From Limnobacter sp. SAORIC-580 (GTDB lineage Bacteria; Pseudomonadota; Gammaproteobacteria; Burkholderiales; Burkholderiaceae_B), in the NCBI RefSeq assembly GCF_013004065.1, contig NZ_CP053084.1, positions 2,480,001 to 2,544,000 on the forward strand: a stretch of 64,000 nucleotides of DNA, given 5' to 3'. Shown here piece after piece: positions 9,527-20,005 of this stretch. A program made the translations under genes and the position numbers. Position 1 is the stretch's first letter. Every line of letters starts with the position of its first letter. Below the pieces are notes generated by a model. The model made no database searches. It was not told the origin of the DNA and worked only from the letters and a program-made list of their open reading frames with translations.

Positions 9527-11017
9527 ATGAGCAGTACCCAAAGCCAAACAATGAACAACAAATTTGAATTCAAGAACCCCAGCCTTTTGCAAACAAACCC
9601 ATTTGTATACGGCGGTTTTCATGAATGTGAAGTTGATTTTCCAGTAGACAACCCCTCCACTGGCGAGACCATTGCGCAAGTTGGTAACACCTCAATCGCA
9701 TTGGCCCATGACGCCATTCTGTGTGCTGAAAAAGCACTGGCCAGCTGGCGCAACACCACCGCCAAGAGCCGGGCGCAAATGCTGCGCAAGTGGTTTGACC
9801 TCATCATCGACAACGCCGACGACCTCGCATTTCTGATGACCCTGGAACAGGGCAAACCCCTGGCCGAAGCCAAAGGCGAAGTCATTTATGGCGCAAGCTT
9901 TGTGGAATGGTTTGCCGAGCAGGCCAAGCGGATTGAAGGCAGCGTGCTGGAATCACCCCAACTGGGTCGCGAACTGCTGGTGTTGAAACAGGGTATCGGC
10001 GTGTGCGCAGCCATTACGCCATGGAATTTTCCGATCGCCATGATTACCCGCAAGGTGGCGCCTGCATTGGCTGCTGGCTGTACAGTGGTCATCAAACCCG
10101 CCGAACAAACCCCGCTTAGTGCATTGGCATTGGCTGAATTGTCACGCCAGGCAGGCATTCCGGCTGGCGTGCTGAACGTCATCACCGGCGACGCTGACCG
10201 CTCCATCGAGATTGGCAAAGTGTTGTGCGAAAGTGAGGTGGTCCGCAAACTGACCTTCACCGGCAGCACCGAGGTGGGCCGCATCCTGATGCAACAATGT
10301 GCGCCAACCATCAAGAAATTAAGCCTCGAACTGGGCGGCCATGCGCCATTTATTGTTTTTGAAGACGCAGATCTGGACAAGGCAGTGGAAGGCTTGGTGG
10401 CCTCCAAGTTTCGCAATGCTGGCCAAACCTGCGTGTGCACCAACCGTATTTATGTTCAACGCAGCGTGCAACAGGCTTTTGCCGAGAAACTGCTTGCCAA
10501 AGTGGCCAAACTGGAAGTGGGCGATGGCCTGAAAACCAAAGCCAGCATTGGCCCCATGATCGACGAGCAGGCAGTCGTCAAAGTTCAAAAGCATGTGGAC
10601 GATGCCCTGAGCAAAGGCGCCAAACTTCTTCATGGCGGCAAGCCTCACGAACTGGGTGGCCGTTTTTTCCAGCCAACCCTGATCGACAACGCCGACCATC
10701 GCATGCTGGTGGCCCAGGAAGAAACATTTGGGCCACTTGCTGCCATTTTTCCGTTTGACACCGAAGAACAGGCCGTCAATTACGCCAACAATACGCCCTA
10801 CGGCCTTGCCGCCTACTTCTATACCGAGAACTCGGCACGCACGTTCCGCGTAAGTCGCGCACTGGAATACGGCATGGTGGGAATCAATGTGGGCGTTTTC
10901 TCCAACGAGGTGGGTCCTTTTGGCGGGGTTAAGCAATCAGGACTGGGTCGGGAAGGCTCGGTGTGGGGCATTGAGGAATTCCTGGAAATGAAGTACCTGT
11001 GCATTGGCACGCTCTAA
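9527..11017 (+). CDS. gabD: NAD(P)-dependent succinate-semialdehyde dehydrogenase
   Basis: Aldehyde dehydrogenase superfamily enzyme, most like GabD, which oxidises succinate semialdehyde to succinate in 4-aminobutyrate breakdown. Of 496 residues, the first 20 or so are a poorly conserved extension. Visible are the cofactor motif ITPWNFPIAM, the general base E268 in LELGG and the nucleophile C302 in NAGQTCVC. No gabT aminotransferase is adjacent, so the exact aldehyde is inferred from similarity, and another semialdehyde such as glutarate semialdehyde is possible. Confidence 0.85.
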   Translation: MSSTQSQTMNNKFEFKNPSLLQTNPFVYGGFHECEVDFPVDNPSTGETIAQVGNTSIALAHDAILCAEKALASWRNTTAKSRAQMLRKWFDLIIDNADDLAFLMTLEQGKPLAEAKGEVIYGASFVEWFAEQAKRIEGSVLESPQLGRELLVLKQGIGVCAAITPWNFPIAMITRKVAPALAAGCTVVIKPAEQTPLSALALAELSRQAGIPAGVLNVITGDADRSIEIGKVLCESEVVRKLTFTGSTEVGRILMQQCAPTIKKLSLELGGHAPFIVFEDADLDKAVEGLVASKFRNAGQTCVCTNRIYVQRSVQQAFAEKLLAKVAKLEVGDGLKTKASIGPMIDEQAVVKVQKHVDDALSKGAKLLHGGKPHELGGRFFQPTLIDNADHRMLVAQEETFGPLAAIFPFDTEEQAVNYANNTPYGLAAYFYTENSARTFRVSRALEYGMVGINVGVFSNEVGPFGGVKQSGLGREGSVWGIEEFLEMKYLCIGTL

Positions 11018-11095
11018 GCTCGACAGCCCCGGTAACCATTACAATACGGGGCAATCAATGACCAAAAAATTGAATCAAGAAGGACACAGGCGCAC

Positions 11096-12022
11096 ATGCA
11101 AAAGAAACCGCTGACGTTTCAACAGGCCATTCTGACCCTGCAAAACTATTGGGACCAACAAGGTTGCGCCCTGTTGCAACCCTTCGACATGGAAGTGGGC
11201 GCTGGCACCAGCCACACCGCCACTTTTTTGCGCGCCTTGGGCCCTGAACCCTGGAATGCCGCCTACGTTCAGCCCTCGCGCCGTCCCAAAGACGGCCGCT
11301 ACGGTGAAAACCCCAACCGCATGCAGCACTACTACCAGTTTCAGGTTGTGTTGAAGCCATCGCCAGAAAACATCATTGACCTGTACTTGGGCAGTCTGGA
11401 AGCCCTTGGCATTGACACCCAACAAAACGACATTCGGTTTGTGGAAGACAACTGGGAAAACCCAACCCTGGGTGCCTGGGGTTTGGGTTGGGAAGTGTGG
11501 TTGAACGGCATGGAAGTGACCCAGTTCACTTACTTTCAGCAAGTGGGCGGCCTGGACTGTTCGCCAATTTTGGGCGAAATCACCTATGGCATTGAACGCC
11601 TGACCATGTACCTGCAAGGCAAGGAAAATGTTTACGATTTGGTATGGACCGAGCGCGAAGAAAAAGGCGTCAAGAAAGTGCTCACCTACGGCGATGTATT
11701 CCACCAAAACGAAGTGGAGCAATCCACTTACAACTTTGAACACAGCAATGCAGACATGTTGTTCCGCCATTTTGGCGAATACGAGACTGAGGCCAAACAT
11801 TTGATCGAAGTTGGCCTGGCCTTGCCCGCTTACGAAATGATTCTGAAAGCTGCACACACGTTCAACCTGCTGGATGCCCGTGGTGCCATTTCCGTGACAG
11901 AGCGTGCGGCTTACATCGGCCGAATCCGCAATTTGTCGCGTGCAGTGGCACAGGCCTATTTCGATTCCCGCGAGAAGCTGGGCTTTCCCATGTGCAACAC
12001 CCCCAACTCACAAGCCGCTTGA
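11096..12022 (+). CDS. glyQ: Glycyl-tRNA synthetase alpha subunit
   Basis: Catalytic subunit of the alpha2-beta2 glycyl-tRNA synthetase that charges tRNA-Gly. The 308-residue protein begins with the typical [14 protein letters not shown], followed by [16 protein letters not shown] and [19 protein letters not shown]. It is a class II fold and ends in a helical part. glyS starts five bases after its stop, so the subunits are made from one message. Confidence 0.97.
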   Translation: MQKKPLTFQQAILTLQNYWDQQGCALLQPFDMEVGAGTSHTATFLRALGPEPWNAAYVQPSRRPKDGRYGENPNRMQHYYQFQVVLKPSPENIIDLYLGSLEALGIDTQQNDIRFVEDNWENPTLGAWGLGWEVWLNGMEVTQFTYFQQVGGLDCSPILGEITYGIERLTMYLQGKENVYDLVWTEREEKGVKKVLTYGDVFHQNEVEQSTYNFEHSNADMLFRHFGEYETEAKHLIEVGLALPAYEMILKAAHTFNLLDARGAISVTERAAYIGRIRNLSRAVAQAYFDSREKLGFPMCNTPNSQAA

Positions 12023-12027
12023 TACAC

Positions 12028-14112
12028 ATGAATTCAACATTACTGGTAGAGCTGTTCACCGAAGAGCTCCCACCCAAAGCGTTACAAACACTGGGCAACG
12101 CGTTCGCCGAACTGCTGAGCAAAACACTGCGCGATGAAGGCCACCTCGCGGACAACAGCGCGGTGGAGGCTTTTGCCAGCCCACGTCGACTGGCATGCCG
12201 CATCACCAACGTGGCTGCGGTCAGCCCTGAGAAAAAAATTCAGGAACGCCTGCTGCCTGTAAAAATTGGTCTGGATGCCAATGGCCAACCCACCCCACCC
12301 TTGCAGAAAAAACTGGATTCACTGGGACTGGGCGCCATTGCTGTGGATCAACTGGAAACCATCAGCGATGGCAAACAGGATGTGCTGCACATTTCGCGCA
12401 CCCAGGCAGGCAAGGCGCTTGAAGATTCGCTGACCAAAGCCCTGGATACTGCCACCACCAAACTGCCCATTCCCAAGGTGATGAGTTACCAGCGCCCCGA
12501 TGGCAGCACGGTGCATTTTGTGCGCCCCGCCCACCGCCTGGTTTGCCTGCACGGTGACAAGGTAGTACCCGCGCAGGTATTGGGACTGGAGAGTGACCGA
12601 ATTACACTGGGCCACCGCTTCCTGAGCCAGGGTGTGCTGAATATTGCCAGTGCAGACAGCTACGAAGCCCAACTTGAGACCGAAGGCAAAGTGATTGCCA
12701 GTTTCGGGAAACGCAAAGCAGCCATTGTAAAAGCCTTGGCAGAGCAAGCTGCTGGCGACAAAGTGGTGCAACCCGACGAGTTGATTGACGAAGTGTGCGC
12801 ACTGGTTGAATGGCCTGTTGTGTACGAGGCCGGTTTCGAGAGAGAATTTCTGGAAGTGCCACAGGAATGCCTGATTTTAACCATGCAGGCCAACCAGAAA
12901 TACTTTGCGATCACAGACCAAAATGGCAAGATGAAAAACCGCTTCTTGCTGGTTTCAAACCTGTTGACACCCACACCCGAACTGATCACAACCGGCAATG
13001 AACGCGTGCTGCGAGCGCGCCTTGCTGATGCCAAATTCTTCTTCGATCAAGACCGCAAAAAAACATTGGAAAGCCGCCTGCCTGGCCTGGCCAATGTGGT
13101 GTACCACAACAAACTGGGCACCCAGAAAGACCGCAATGGTCGTTTGGTTGAACTGGCTGCGGCCTTGGCGCCCGTGTGTGGTGCCGATGTTGAACAGGCC
13201 AAACGTGCAGCCCTGCTTTGCAAGGCCGACTTGCTCACTGACATGGTGGGTGAATTTCCCGAACTGCAAGGCAATATGGGTGAGCACTACGCCCGCCACG
13301 ATGGCGAACACCCCAATGTGGCGCAAGCCATTGCCGACCACTACAGCCCCCGTTTTGCGGGCGACCAGTTGCCACGCAACCCCGTGGGTGTTGCAACCGC
13401 GCTGGCTGACAAGCTTGAAACCATGGTGGGTATTTACAGCATTGGTTTGATTCCCACTGGCGACAAGGACCCCTTCGCTTTGCGCCGCCACGCCTTGGGC
13501 GTGATTCGCATGGTGATCGAAAAAAACCTGAAACTGGATTTGATCGATGCCTTGAACAAAGCCAGCAAATTGTTTGTCGCCTATCCAGATTTCAAGCACA
13601 GCGTGGAAGGAATCGGTGGTTTTATTCAAGACCGCCTGCGTGGTTACCTGAAAGACCAAGGCTATTCCACCGCTGAAGTTGAATCGGTTCTCAGCCAAAA
13701 CCCAAGCCAGTTCGCCGACCTGCCCAAGCGCCTTGAAGCAGTGCGCGCATTCTCGCAGTTGCCTGAATCGCAAGCCCTTGCTGCGGCCAACAAACGCATT
13801 ACCAATATTCTGAAGAAAACCGAAGTGGGCTCTGCTGAGGTGGATACAAGCCTGTTGCAGGTAGACGCTGAAAAAGCACTGGCTACGCAGGTGAAAGAGG
13901 TGGAGCCACACGCCACGCGGGCATTCGAACAGGGTGATTACCAGCAAGCCTTGCTGGTTTTGGCTCCATTGAAAGCCAATGTAGACGCCTTCTTTGAAAA
14001 CGTGATGGTCATGGACAACAACGAAGCGCTGAAAAACAATCGCCTTGCTTTGTTGAAACACATGCATGGTTTGATGAACCGTGTGGCCGACATTTCGCAA
14101 CTGGCCGCTTAA
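12028..14112 (+). CDS. glyS: Glycyl-tRNA synthetase beta subunit
   Basis: Beta subunit needed for tRNA recognition by the alpha2-beta2 synthetase. The start chosen is ATG 12028, giving MNSTLLVELFTEELPPK as in the family. A longer in-frame opening upstream overlaps glyQ and is not used. The 694-residue product includes the conserved FLEVPQECLILTMQANQKYF, a VEQAKRAALLCKADLLTDMV helix and a C-terminal anticodon-binding domain with MVMDNNEALKNNRLALL. Confidence 0.96.
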   Translation: MNSTLLVELFTEELPPKALQTLGNAFAELLSKTLRDEGHLADNSAVEAFASPRRLACRITNVAAVSPEKKIQERLLPVKIGLDANGQPTPPLQKKLDSLGLGAIAVDQLETISDGKQDVLHISRTQAGKALEDSLTKALDTATTKLPIPKVMSYQRPDGSTVHFVRPAHRLVCLHGDKVVPAQVLGLESDRITLGHRFLSQGVLNIASADSYEAQLETEGKVIASFGKRKAAIVKALAEQAAGDKVVQPDELIDEVCALVEWPVVYEAGFEREFLEVPQECLILTMQANQKYFAITDQNGKMKNRFLLVSNLLTPTPELITTGNERVLRARLADAKFFFDQDRKKTLESRLPGLANVVYHNKLGTQKDRNGRLVELAAALAPVCGADVEQAKRAALLCKADLLTDMVGEFPELQGNMGEHYARHDGEHPNVAQAIADHYSPRFAGDQLPRNPVGVATALADKLETMVGIYSIGLIPTGDKDPFALRRHALGVIRMVIEKNLKLDLIDALNKASKLFVAYPDFKHSVEGIGGFIQDRLRGYLKDQGYSTAEVESVLSQNPSQFADLPKRLEAVRAFSQLPESQALAAANKRITNILKKTEVGSAEVDTSLLQVDAEKALATQVKEVEPHATRAFEQGDYQQALLVLAPLKANVDAFFENVMVMDNNEALKNNRLALLKHMHGLMNRVADISQLAA

Positions 14113-14139
14113 AGCCAGAACACAACGCAAGGACAGTCC

Positions 14140-14703
14140 ATGAAACTTATCGTGCTGGATCGGGATGGCGTCATCAATGAAGACTCAGACGAGTACATCA
14201 AGTCCGTGGATGAATGGATCCCCATTCCTGGCAGCATGGAAGCCATTGCACGCTTGAACCGCGGGGGTTTTCGGATTGTTGTGGCCACCAATCAAAGTGG
14301 CATCTCGCGCGGCTTGTTCGATCTTGAAACGCTTTCCGCCATGCACAAAAAAATGCATGAACTGGCTGGCGTCGCAGGCGGGCACATTGAAGGCATCTTC
14401 TTCTGCCCACATGGTCCCGATGACAAATGCAATTGCCGCAAGCCCAAACCAGGCCTGTTTCAGGAAATTCAGGCGCGCACCGGCTTCAATCTTGAAGGTG
14501 TGCCTTGCGTCGGCGATTCACTTCGCGATTTGCAAGCCGGTGCCAGCATGGGCTGCAGCACATTTCTGGTCAAAACCGGCAAAGGCAAAAAAACACTTGA
14601 AAAAAGCAAAGACGAATTGCCCAAAGGCACCTTGGTGTTCGACAATCTGACTGCAGTTGCCGAACATTTGGTGCCTGACGACCCTTTCGCAAACAATCGA
14701 TAA
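14140..14703 (+). CDS. gmhB: D-glycero-beta-D-manno-heptose 1,7-bisphosphate 7-phosphatase
   Basis: HAD-family phosphatase of ADP-heptose synthesis for the lipopolysaccharide inner core. The 187-residue protein shows the nucleophile motif VLDRDGVIN (D7, D9), a threonine/serine motif in VVATNQSG, and the zinc-binding cluster CPHGPDDKCNC characteristic of GmhB. The acidic motif VGDSLRDLQAG closes the active site. It sits between glyS and plsC in the usual Burkholderiales order. Confidence 0.93.
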   Translation: MKLIVLDRDGVINEDSDEYIKSVDEWIPIPGSMEAIARLNRGGFRIVVATNQSGISRGLFDLETLSAMHKKMHELAGVAGGHIEGIFFCPHGPDDKCNCRKPKPGLFQEIQARTGFNLEGVPCVGDSLRDLQAGASMGCSTFLVKTGKGKKTLEKSKDELPKGTLVFDNLTAVAEHLVPDDPFANNR

Positions 14704-14727
14704 CAACTAAAACTAGTTCGGAGGCCC

Positions 14728-15498
14728 GTGGTGAGATCCTTCATTGGTTCTATCCTGTTTTTTGTTTACGTGGTGGTGTATACACCCATTCACGCAACGT
14801 TATTACTCTTGGTCTCCCCCTTCATTTCCATTCGCAACAGGTATGTGTTTGCCTGTTGGTGGAATGCACTGAATATTAAAATGCTTCGCCTGCTGTGCAA
14901 CATTCAGTACAAGGTTGAAGGCATGGAGCACCTGCCCAACACAGGCGCCATCATCCTGGCCAAGCATCAGTCTGCCTGGGAAACATTTGCCATCCCGGCA
15001 AACCTGTTACCGCGCCAACTGTGCCTGGTGTACAAAAAAGAATTGCAGTTTGTACCGTTCTTCGGCTGGGCTTTGTGGGTGTTGCGCATGGTGCCGATTG
15101 ATCGCAAAAATGGTGTTGAAGCTTTTGAACAAGTAAAAACCATGGCTGGCAAACGCATGAAAGAAGGCGCATGGATGATGTTTTTCCCCGAGGGAACCCG
15201 TGTACCCGTGGGCTACAAGCGCCGCTACAAAACCGGCGGCACTCGCTTGGCTGTGGCCACAGGTACCCCTGTAGTGCCCGTGGCGCACGATGCTGGCGAG
15301 TACTGGAAACGCAAAGGATTCTTCAAAAAAGCAGGTACTGTCACTTTGCGTTTTGGTCCACCTATTTCACCGGAAGGCCATGACGCCGACAGCCTGATGA
15401 AAGTGGTTGAAGACTGGATTGAAAGTGAGATGCACAACATTAGCCCCCATCGCTACAACAGCGCTGAAACCCCTTTGGTGGGAAAAGGCGACAACTAG
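14728..15498 (+). CDS. plsC: 1-acylglycerol-3-phosphate O-acyltransferase
   Basis: Adds the second acyl chain to lysophosphatidate to form phosphatidate at the inner membrane. An N-terminal hydrophobic segment spans residues 5-35. The acyltransferase motif at H80 reads HQSAWE, an HX4E form instead of the classic HX4D. FPEGTR (153-158) is the glycerol-phosphate-binding block. The start is GTG at 14728 or the adjacent GTG at 14731, behind GGAGG. It lies between gmhB and the YgjP-type protease gene, whose ATG follows after three bases. Confidence 0.9.
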   Translation: MVRSFIGSILFFVYVVVYTPIHATLLLLVSPFISIRNRYVFACWWNALNIKMLRLLCNIQYKVEGMEHLPNTGAIILAKHQSAWETFAIPANLLPRQLCLVYKKELQFVPFFGWALWVLRMVPIDRKNGVEAFEQVKTMAGKRMKEGAWMMFFPEGTRVPVGYKRRYKTGGTRLAVATGTPVVPVAHDAGEYWKRKGFFKKAGTVTLRFGPPISPEGHDADSLMKVVEDWIESEMHNISPHRYNSAETPLVGKGDN

Positions 15499-15501
15499 AC
15501 C

Positions 15502-16257
15502 ATGCAACTAACAGCGGCACCCAACCCCACCGAAGTTCGCAGTATTGAACTGCCGTGGGGCGTGTGCCGCTATATTCTGAAGCGCAGCAAACGCAGGTCG
15601 GTGGGGTTTTTAATTGGTGACCAAGGCCTGCAAATTTCTGCGCCATTGCGCCTTCCAATCACCGAGCTCAATGACATTATTGCGACGAAATCGTCGTGGA
15701 TCGAACAGCGCCTGAAACAATGGGAGGTGCGCTGCAAACAAACCATTTCGCTTTCAAGCCTGCTAGACGAAGGCAAACCAATTCCTGTTCGGGGCGAGCC
15801 TTATCACCTTGAAACACTGCCACCTCGCTGCAAAGCAATGCTGAACCCATGGACAAAAAGCATTGCCTTACCGGCCTGCGAAAGTACCTTACAGCGCGAC
15901 AAGGCCATTGAGAAAGTGTTGAAAGCCCATGCCAAAGAAGTGTTCACACACATGGCCACCAAGCTGCTTGAACGTCAACCGGCAGCACAACGCCTACCCA
16001 GCTTTTCCATCCACTTGAGCAGTCCCGGCTCGCGTTGGGGCAGTTGCAACAGCAAGCGAGAGGTTCGTTTGAACTGGCGTTTGGTGCACTACCCACCACA
16101 ACTGATTGAATACGTGATTGCACACGAATTGGCACACCTGGTTGAAATGAATCACAGTGTGCGCTTTTGGGCCGTGGTTGAAAGCCTGATGCCCGATTAC
16201 CACACACCGCACAAAGCCCTGTCAAAAATGAATCCTGCCGAAGTACCTGTACTGTGA
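15502..16257 (+). CDS. YgjP-type (DUF45) zinc metallopeptidase
   Basis: A 251-residue protein of the M48-like YgjP/DUF45 family. It carries the zinc motif HELAH (H208, E209, H212) with H218 as probable third ligand, preceded by the diagnostic SRWGSCNSKREVRLNWRL region (about 177-194). No signal peptide or membrane segment is visible, so it should be cytosolic. The physiological substrate of this family is not known. Its position after glyQS-gmhB-plsC is conserved in related genomes. Confidence 0.85.
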   Translation: MQLTAAPNPTEVRSIELPWGVCRYILKRSKRRSVGFLIGDQGLQISAPLRLPITELNDIIATKSSWIEQRLKQWEVRCKQTISLSSLLDEGKPIPVRGEPYHLETLPPRCKAMLNPWTKSIALPACESTLQRDKAIEKVLKAHAKEVFTHMATKLLERQPAAQRLPSFSIHLSSPGSRWGSCNSKREVRLNWRLVHYPPQLIEYVIAHELAHLVEMNHSVRFWAVVESLMPDYHTPHKALSKMNPAEVPVL

Positions 16258-16429
16258 GAATTCTTCATACAATGGCCTTCTTCCCCCTAGGGCAGGCAAG
16301 GCCTTGCGGACCACTTTGACAAACAGAAGTCAAGTAAAAAATTTCCGTTTTTTTCCAGTTTTAGGGTCGAATAAAATCGCCCTGCCCGTTACAATGGGCT
16401 GCTCGAAATTTGCTTAAATTTTGTGCAAC

Positions 16430-17479
16430 GTGCGCATTGCTCATTTAACACTTCCAAATAATCTGTTCTTGGCCCCAATGGCCGGCGTGACAGATCGCCC
16501 CTTCCGCCAGTTGTGCAAAAAACTGGGCGCGGGACATGCTGTGTCGGAAATGGCGGCAAGCAACCCCGCTTTGTGGAAAACTGACAAAAGCACGCGCAGA
16601 TTGAACCACTACGGCGAAACCAAACCCATCGCAGTACAAATTGCGGGAGCCGACCCGGAAATGATGGCGCACGCCGCTGCCTACAACATTGAACGCGGCG
16701 CACAAATCATCGACGTCAACATGGGCTGCCCCGCAAAAAAAGTGTGTGCGGTTGCGGCAGGTTCTGCATTGTTGCAAAACGAAAGTCTGGTCGAGCAGAT
16801 TTTAAAAGCTGTGCATGCTGAATGTGAACAACGCGGCGTGCCACTTACTTTGAAGTACCGCACTGGCTGGTCACCAGAACACAAAAATGCAATTCACATT
16901 GCGCAAATGGCCGAGTCTATTGGCGTTTCACTTCTCACGCTTCATGGCCGCACGCGTGCCTGTGGATACGCGGGTGACGCCGAGTACGACACCATCAAGG
17001 CAGTGAAGCAGGCGGTCAGCATTCCAGTGATCGCCAACGGCGACATCATCAGCCCTGAGAAGGCAAAATACGTGCTGGATTACACCGGCGCAGACGGTCT
17101 GATGATAGGCCGGGCTGCCCAAGGCAACCCCTGGATTTTTAGAGAAGTACTGCATTACCTGAAAACGGGTGAACACATTGATCCACCCACCCTGGAAGAA
17201 GCCCATGAAGTCATGATGCATCACTTGCGTGATCACCATGAATTTTATGGAGAGAAAACGGGCATGCTCACCGCCCGAAAGCATTTGCAATGGTATCTTT
17301 GCGGCCCAGCCGGAAAAAACAACACTGTGGTCGACCAACTCATGTTGGCGCAAACCACCTGCGAACAATTGCGCATTGTTGATGAATTTTTTCTGAACTG
17401 GTTATCAAGCGGCCAACAGTACTTCGCCGCTGCAAACGATTCACTCCAACCAACACCAAAAAGAAGATTGGCAGCATGA
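16430..17479 (+). CDS. dusB: tRNA-dihydrouridine synthase B
   Basis: Flavin enzyme that reduces uridine in the tRNA D-loop. GTG 16430 is chosen as start, giving MRIAHLTLPNN, which lines up with the N-terminus of known DusB proteins; an alternative TTG lies at 16421. The 349 residues include LAPMAGVTDRPFR, the catalytic cysteine region NMGCPAKKVC, and the flavin-phosphate motif GADGLMIGRAAQGNPW. The stop overlaps the fis ATG (ATGA), the dusB-fis arrangement seen across gamma- and betaproteobacteria. Confidence 0.95.
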   Translation: MRIAHLTLPNNLFLAPMAGVTDRPFRQLCKKLGAGHAVSEMAASNPALWKTDKSTRRLNHYGETKPIAVQIAGADPEMMAHAAAYNIERGAQIIDVNMGCPAKKVCAVAAGSALLQNESLVEQILKAVHAECEQRGVPLTLKYRTGWSPEHKNAIHIAQMAESIGVSLLTLHGRTRACGYAGDAEYDTIKAVKQAVSIPVIANGDIISPEKAKYVLDYTGADGLMIGRAAQGNPWIFREVLHYLKTGEHIDPPTLEEAHEVMMHHLRDHHEFYGEKTGMLTARKHLQWYLCGPAGKNNTVVDQLMLAQTTCEQLRIVDEFFLNWLSSGQQYFAAANDSLQPTPKRRLAA

Positions 17480-17730
17480 AACCCAATGACAGCGATCTAA
17501 GTCCCATCACCATTTCAGAGTGCATACGCAATAACCTGGACAAGTTCTTTGACGATCTTGAAGGTGAATGCGCCAAGTCGGTTTACGACATGGTGCTGTC
17601 TGCCGTGGAGCGACCCATGCTCGAGGTGGTCATGGAAAAAGCCAACATGAACCAAACCATTGCAAGCCAAATGCTGGGCATCAACCGCAACACACTGCGC
17701 AAAAAACTGCAGCAACACGGCCTCATCTGA
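17476..17730 (+). CDS. fis: Fis-family nucleoid-associated DNA-binding protein
   Basis: An 84-residue Fis homolog that should bind and bend DNA and affect rRNA and growth-phase promoters. The C-terminal helix-turn-helix (about 60-84) reads [20 protein letters not shown]. The N-terminal beta-hairpin arm is poorly conserved, as in other betaproteobacteria. It overlaps dusB by four bases and is followed after 44 bases by purH. Confidence 0.94.
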   Translation: MKPNDSDLSPITISECIRNNLDKFFDDLEGECAKSVYDMVLSAVERPMLEVVMEKANMNQTIASQMLGINRNTLRKKLQQHGLI

Positions 17731-17774
17731 TTATTAATTTTTTACCGGCCGCCTCAAAACCGGCCTCTGAAACC

Positions 17775-19367
17775 ATGACATCAAATCCAACCATCAAACG
17801 CGCGCTGCTGAGCGTGTCCGACAAAACCGGCATTCTTGAGTTGGCCAAAGCGTTGGCCGATCGCGGTGTGGAAATATTGTCCACAGGCGGAACTGCCAAA
17901 CTGCTGGCTGAAAAAGGCCTGGTCGTGAAAGAAGTAAGCAGCCACACCGGCTTTCCTGAAATTATGGATGGTCGCGTAAAAACTCTGCACCCCAAAATTC
18001 ACGGTGGCATTCTTGCGCGCCGCGATTTGCAAAGCCACCTGGATGCCATGGAAGAACATGGTATTGGCGCAATCGATTTGGTGGCAGTGAATCTGTATCC
18101 CTTCGACAAGGCGACTGCCGGCGACAATGTGAAGCTGGAAGATGCAATTGAGAATATCGACATTGGCGGCCCAGCCATGGTGCGCGCTTCTGCAAAAAAC
18201 TACACAGGCGTCACTATCATTGTTGACCCCGCCGATTACGGCAAAGTCATCGATGAAATCAAAAGCAATGACGGTTCAACCACACTGAAAACACGCAGTG
18301 GTTTGGCAGCGAAAGCTTACGCCCACACTGCGCGCTATGACGGCGCAATTGCTGCCTTTCTGACCAGCCTCACAGGCACTGAAGGCGCACTGGAAGACAC
18401 ACCCGCTCGCATTGAATACCCGGAAGTGCTTTCCATGCAATTCCACAAAGTGCAAGACATGCGCTACGGCGAGAACCCACACCAAAGTGCGGCGTTCTAC
18501 CGTGAGGCGAAAGCACCCGTTGGCTTGCTGGCCAACTACCGCCAGTTGCAGGGCAAGGAATTGAGCTTCAACAACATTGCTGATTCCGATGCAGCCTGGG
18601 AATGCGTCAAAACATTCGACGCCCCCGCCTGTGTCATTATCAAACACGCCAATCCGTGTGGCGTGGCTGTGGCCGAAGGCACATTGAATGCCTATCACAA
18701 GGCTTTCAAAACAGACCCCACTTCCGCATTTGGCGGCATCATTGCCTTTAACCGCCCAGTCGATGAAGCCACCGCACAAGCCGTGGCAAAACAGTTTGTC
18801 GAAGTGGTCATTGCACCTTCGTTTGATGAAGCCGCACGCACGGTATTTTTCGCCAAACAAAACGTTCGCCTGCTGGAAATTCCAGTAGAGACAGGCATGC
18901 ACAAGTTTGATTACAAACGCGTGGGTGGTGGCTTGCTGGTGCAAAGCCCCGATGAACGCAATGTGCAGCAAAGTGAAATCAAAGTGGTCAGCAAACGCCA
19001 GCCTACCGAGCAGCAATGGGCTGATTTGATGTTCGCCTGGCGCTGTGCGAAATTTGTGAAAAGCAATGCGATTGTGTTCTGCAAGGACGGCATGACCATG
19101 GGTGTGGGTGCTGGCCAAATGAGCCGTGTGGATTCTGCACGCATTGCATCCATCAAGGCACAAAACGCAGGCCTTACTTTGGCCGATAGCGCTGTTGCAT
19201 CCGATGCATTCTTCCCCTTCCGCGATGGTCTGGATGTGGTGGTCGATGCAGGCGCAAGCTGCGTAATTCAGCCCGGTGGTTCCATGCGCGACGAGGAAGT
19301 GATTGCAGCGGCCGATGAACGTAACATTGTGATGGTGCTGACCGGTGTGCGCCACTTCCGCCATTAA
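17775..19367 (+). CDS. purH: Bifunctional AICAR formyltransferase/IMP cyclohydrolase
   Basis: Carries out the last two steps of IMP synthesis. ATG 17775 is chosen because it gives the family N-terminus [14 protein letters not shown]; the open frame extends upstream into fis without meaning. The 530-residue protein has an MGS-like cyclohydrolase domain (about 1-200, with STGGTAKLL and [13 protein letters not shown]) and a formyltransferase domain containing [11 protein letters not shown] and the final [15 protein letters not shown]. It stands between fis and ruvC. Confidence 0.96.
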   Translation: MTSNPTIKRALLSVSDKTGILELAKALADRGVEILSTGGTAKLLAEKGLVVKEVSSHTGFPEIMDGRVKTLHPKIHGGILARRDLQSHLDAMEEHGIGAIDLVAVNLYPFDKATAGDNVKLEDAIENIDIGGPAMVRASAKNYTGVTIIVDPADYGKVIDEIKSNDGSTTLKTRSGLAAKAYAHTARYDGAIAAFLTSLTGTEGALEDTPARIEYPEVLSMQFHKVQDMRYGENPHQSAAFYREAKAPVGLLANYRQLQGKELSFNNIADSDAAWECVKTFDAPACVIIKHANPCGVAVAEGTLNAYHKAFKTDPTSAFGGIIAFNRPVDEATAQAVAKQFVEVVIAPSFDEAARTVFFAKQNVRLLEIPVETGMHKFDYKRVGGGLLVQSPDERNVQQSEIKVVSKRQPTEQQWADLMFAWRCAKFVKSNAIVFCKDGMTMGVGAGQMSRVDSARIASIKAQNAGLTLADSAVASDAFFPFRDGLDVVVDAGASCVIQPGGSMRDEEVIAAADERNIVMVLTGVRHFRH

Positions 19368-19394
19368 TTTCAACACCACACACCCTCAGCTGTG

Positions 19395-19943
19395 ATGCGC
19401 ATACTTGGCATAGACCCGGGCCTGCGCATCACCGGTTACGGCGTGGTCGATATCATTGAAAGCCAACAGATTTACGTGGCCAGTGGTGTGATCCGATCCA
19501 ATTCCGACGCTTCCCTGCCCGACCGTTTACACACCCTGTTCACTGGGCTTTGCGAACTGGCCGATCTGTACAAACCCCAAGTGGCCGTAGTTGAAAAAGT
19601 GTTTGTGAACGTGAACCCGCAATCAACGCTGCTGCTTGGTCAAGCACGTGGTGCGGTGCTCACCGCACTCACCCACAGTGGGCTCGCAGTAACTGAATAC
19701 ACCGCGTTGCAAATCAAGCAAGCAATTGTTGGGCATGGCAAAGCCAACAAAGAACAGGTGCAGGAAATGGTGAAACGTTTGCTCAAGCTGCCAGCCCACC
19801 CTTCAGCCGATGCGGCCGATGCCTTGGCCGCGGCCTTAACCCACGCACAAAGCAGCAAACTGTTGGGTGCACTGGCTGCCAAAGACCTGCCTGCCAGTAT
19901 TTTCAAAACACGCACCCGAAAGGGCCGCACCAGCTGGAAATGA
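19395..19943 (+). CDS. ruvC: Holliday junction endodeoxyribonuclease RuvC
   Basis: Resolves Holliday junctions during recombination repair together with RuvAB. ATG 19395 is preferred over GTG 19392 and gives [16 protein letters not shown], with the first catalytic aspartate at residue 7. Further acidic active-site residues lie in VEKVFVN and [10 protein letters not shown]. The protein has 182 residues. ruvA begins about 60 bases later after an apparent promoter element, so ruvAB may be partly independent of ruvC. Confidence 0.96.
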   Translation: MRILGIDPGLRITGYGVVDIIESQQIYVASGVIRSNSDASLPDRLHTLFTGLCELADLYKPQVAVVEKVFVNVNPQSTLLLGQARGAVLTALTHSGLAVTEYTALQIKQAIVGHGKANKEQVQEMVKRLLKLPAHPSADAADALAAALTHAQSSKLLGALAAKDLPASIFKTRTRKGRTSWK

Positions 19944-19955
19944 ATTCGCTTGGCG

Positions 19956-19961
19956 TATAAT
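19956..19961 (+). promoter_or_regulatory. Candidate -10 element ahead of ruvAB
   Basis: A perfect TATAAT hexamer lies in the ruvC-ruvA gap, 44 bases before the ruvA ATG. No clear TTGACA-like -35 sits at the right distance, so this is only a candidate promoter core. Confidence 0.35.
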
Positions 19962-20005
19962 CAAATTCAGTTTACTGTGATTATGAACAGTGTGGAGAAA
20001 CTGCA

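Noticed and set aside
12955..14130. 391-codon open frame on the minus strand
   Set aside because: Lies entirely opposite glyS. Composition (His, Gln, Val, Phe rich) is that of an antisense frame; no start signal.
18276..19379. 367-codon open frame on the minus strand
   Set aside because: Lies opposite purH, with His/Cys-rich antisense composition and no conserved motif.
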